Assembly (NCBI GenBank): GCA_035378845.1
Contig: DAOSUP010000008.1
Coordinates: 1 to 64,000, forward strand
Direction of reading: 5' to 3'
DNA from: JAKOUL01 sp035378845
Lineage (GTDB): Bacteria > Dictyoglomota > Dictyoglomia > Dictyoglomales > Dictyoglomaceae
DNA: 64,000 nt
Below, piece by piece: positions 63,001-64,000 of this stretch. Position 1 is the first letter of the stretch; every line of letters begins with the position of its first letter. The notes under the pieces were generated by a model. It saw nothing but the letters and a program-made list of their open reading frames with translations, ran no database searches and was not told the DNA's origin. A program made the translations under genes and the position numbers.

Positions 63001-64000
63001 TCCTCAAAATCTAAAAGAGGGATTTAAAAAATGGTTAAAAGAAAAACTAAACAGAGATATAGACGAAGAAAAGTTTGAAAACATTATGAAATTCTTACGA
63101 GAAAATATGCAAGAAGAAGTTGGACTATGGGAAGAAAAAGATATTGAGTTACAACTTAAGGATTGGGTAATATACGAAAGTCAAGAGGAAGTAGAAAGAG
63201 ATTTTATTAGATTGATAAGTAGAATATTTGAATTAGAGCATATTACCGATTTAGAAAGTCTAAAGAGAGAAGTAAGGGGTAAGGTAAATAATTTGGGGCT
63301 TCCTTTATGGACACTGAAATATGTCTTCAAAGTAGAAGCAGGAAAAGCTTTAGACGACATTGATGATTCTATCAGAGATACTCATATTAACTCTGAAACT
63401 TTTAAGGAATTTTTAAATGATATAAGACCTTACGAGACTCTTATTCATTCTAATCTAACTACTGAAACAGCTAAGCAAGGCTTAGGAGTCTGGATAAAGG
63501 AAAAGACTTCTCTGAATTTAGGATTAGACTCATTTATTTCATATGTAAAAGGGAGGATTAACAAAGAGCCCTATCTCTGGGAAGAGCAAGACTTAGAAAG
63601 AGTTTTAAAAGAGTATAATTTCTCAAAGACTATGGGAGAGATCTTTGGTATTGAAGAAGTACTTCCTATAGAAGATCTAAAAGCAAATATTAAAAGGAAA
63701 ATTGAAGATCTCTCATATCCTTTCTGGCTCTTAGAATCTTCGGAAGATGGAGAAAAGATATTTTCTCATATGGATAAATTTCTTAGATCATCGTATATTC
63801 CTTCCATAGAAGACTTAGAGTCTATATTGAATAACATCTCAAAGGAAAAGGTAGAAGAACTCTTGAGAGAAGATAATCTAAGAGGGCTATATGCAGAGTG
63901 GATAAGAGAGCAGTTTCGTAATTACTTTAAGCTTAAAACTCCCTTAGAAGATTATATGATAAATGAGATCCTTGAAGAAATGAGAAGAAAAATACCTCCA
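60014..64000 (+). CDS. brxC: BrxC/PglY-like large P-loop ATPase, C-terminus beyond the window
   Basis: The frame is open from the ATG at 60014 to the last base, 1329 codons, and continues outside. It starts 12 bases after the DUF4007-like gene behind a strong AGGGGGG site. Walker A is GSYGTGKTH (residues 61-69) after SIWLQ, Walker B-like YWDEF near residue 241, then a sensor-like FLFIISHRTPQQ. The remainder is a very long, charged helical region, with repeated W-x-x-x-E/D-x-E patterns. Size, N-terminal motif and neighbours match the BrxC/PglY ATPase of BREX phage-defence systems. A PglZ and a BrxL gene are expected downstream but cannot be seen. Confidence 0.75.
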   Translation, partial: MKYEEIIGLYEYFQPAVDITEERGDYWKRFFPTKDFLDVLRTFLTALESKDANRKSIWLQGSYGTGKTHATTVIKHLLWDPMEEIEDFVEKLDPQVREKLRNFRKEKRVFPVTLKGNPGINDVKSFNPHLEKVVKEALQREKIEINTESEFEKYINHIQNTPYVDYEKIIEGNIELKAKVRDKKGLLNALERRDVDVLNLLDNSLLSSDLFISHPVIEDWLVEVSKELYSRGIYALTIYWDEFTSLMELESVSTILSVLQNIAEKTFNNNIFLFIISHRTPQQTTLSSKDYEKLLGRFHFKEYYMEDITTFHIISNAIRKKNEERWKNLREEVFNKNPGIERLIWRIAGDNLSLRNALKDIFPIHPYTAINANFISNYVGSAERSIFGFLNDTERGFLKFIKEYPKKDADGENYFLTSDMLWDFFLSEFERNSSEKINSILVRYKQGEKEIRGLGDSYLAVFRGVLLLNILYSSVRVSAEDANIFSPSEENILDMFTGSSFQDSIPDILNYIDKKGYIPKDPNGLFLVNYSALPERELAEERERVDREYKDITKALSEEQKKKLKKDLTSNILRETNIQLYWAGIENYELKRRLKTDFKNSYSISIALFIAKEGSEINKIKNTIEEISNDNDINTDNIVFVISNTPLTRENYERFIDYLAKCIVADRHQYREDASTYRDYSKKLIDHWINEIENGYLEIYFRKESNKILGNNFDYYLNNKISPKIFWSGLENLKDLTYNINVWKKINSEKVLEIFILAKYRDDLEERTKNAPYKDLRAILEDNKGNYIVDKRFNFIKDIDTNHPTYRIYRKIEEAIEEYEGKTFNLGDTLRFLQEPPFGIYQNMANYAVLAFAMRPFVDKLYEEGTGRRIDKNLLKEKLSILFKYWEDGKDRDKLNLRFGTEDERNLTNLLVELFKLKEEENLNKARWGIREWIKNAGYPIWSLKSYIKCSEEIQRSIDLIYFLSRTADREITEEHIKNSFFILSLKKDELITLLSPQNLKEGFKKWLKEKLNRDIDEEKFENIMKFLRENMQEEVGLWEEKDIELQLKDWVIYESQEEVERDFIRLISRIFELEHITDLESLKREVRGKVNNLGLPLWTLKYVFKVEAGKALDDIDDSIRDTHINSETFKEFLNDIRPYETLIHSNLTTETAKQGLGVWIKEKTSLNLGLDSFISYVKGRINKEPYLWEEQDLERVLKEYNFSKTMGEIFGIEEVLPIEDLKANIKRKIEDLSYPFWLLESSEDGEKIFSHMDKFLRSSYIPSIEDLESILNNISKEKVEELLREDNLRGLYAEWIREQFRNYFKLKTPLEDYMINEILEEMRRKIPP

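Overview
The window is AT-rich (roughly one third G+C by eye), with short intergenic gaps and many 1-14 base gene overlaps. It is packed with plant-polysaccharide enzymes, peptide/oligosaccharide ABC transporters and LacI-type regulators. This gene content and the AT-rich codon use suggest a thermophilic anaerobic polysaccharide degrader, most like Dictyoglomus; that assignment is inference from the protein repertoire and no rRNA is present to confirm it. A run of 100 N at 18284-18383 shows that the sequence is a scaffold of a draft or metagenome assembly.

Layout. (1) 1-4355, minus: a peptide-type ABC operon (permease B, permease C, ATPase D, ATPase F, start of a binding protein). It faces a LacI-type regulator (4651-5688, plus). 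A perfect 27-bp palindrome sits directly after the -10 box of the ABC promoter. (2) 5685-10100: a DEDD-type exonuclease coupled to the regulator, a radical SAM protein, a cation efflux transporter, an SDR and a URO-D-like protein. (3) 10120-15366, minus: a glucuronoxylan module with a secreted CBM-GH10-CBM9 xylanase and a GH67 alpha-glucuronidase. (4) 15550-17434: a diiron-type metallo-beta-lactamase-fold protein, an FmdB-like zinc ribbon protein and a macrodomain protein. (5) 17528-23449, minus: a second peptide-type ABC operon with a consensus promoter and an operator-like site related to that of the first operon. Its last ATPase gene is broken only by an assembly gap with duplicated flanks. 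(6) 23853-25847, plus: a radical SAM protein and a winged-helix protein with membrane segments.

(7) 26999-47187, mostly minus: an arabinan/L-arabinose system. A binding protein, two permeases, a secreted GH43 arabinanase, a LamG protein and a secreted GH51 arabinofuranosidase harvest arabino-oligosaccharides. An internal GH51, a FucI-like isomerase, AraD and AraB (45475-47187) carry the sugar toward the pentose phosphate pathway. Two LacI-type regulators lie inside or beside this block. A three-gene 2-hydroxyacyl-CoA dehydratase-like set (42486-45446) follows araB. (8) 47306-52926, minus: GH4, GH127 (beta-L-arabinofuranosidase type) and GH31 glycosidases. (9) 52923-56571, minus: an unusual translationally coupled set of ATP-grasp ligase, B12-binding mutase-like protein and opine-dehydrogenase-like protein, also coupled to the GH31 gene. 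(10) 56874-64000, plus: the start of a defence-type operon resembling type 4 BREX. It has a PAPS-reductase/ferredoxin/DUF4007 fusion with a strong internal ribosome-binding site, a second DUF4007 protein, and a very large BrxC/PglY-like ATPase running off the window.

The strongest candidates for something new are the PAPS-reductase-DUF4007 system at the right edge, the opine-dehydrogenase/B12/ATP-grasp operon, and the two shared-operator networks. I saw no tRNA, rRNA, CRISPR array or insertion sequence.
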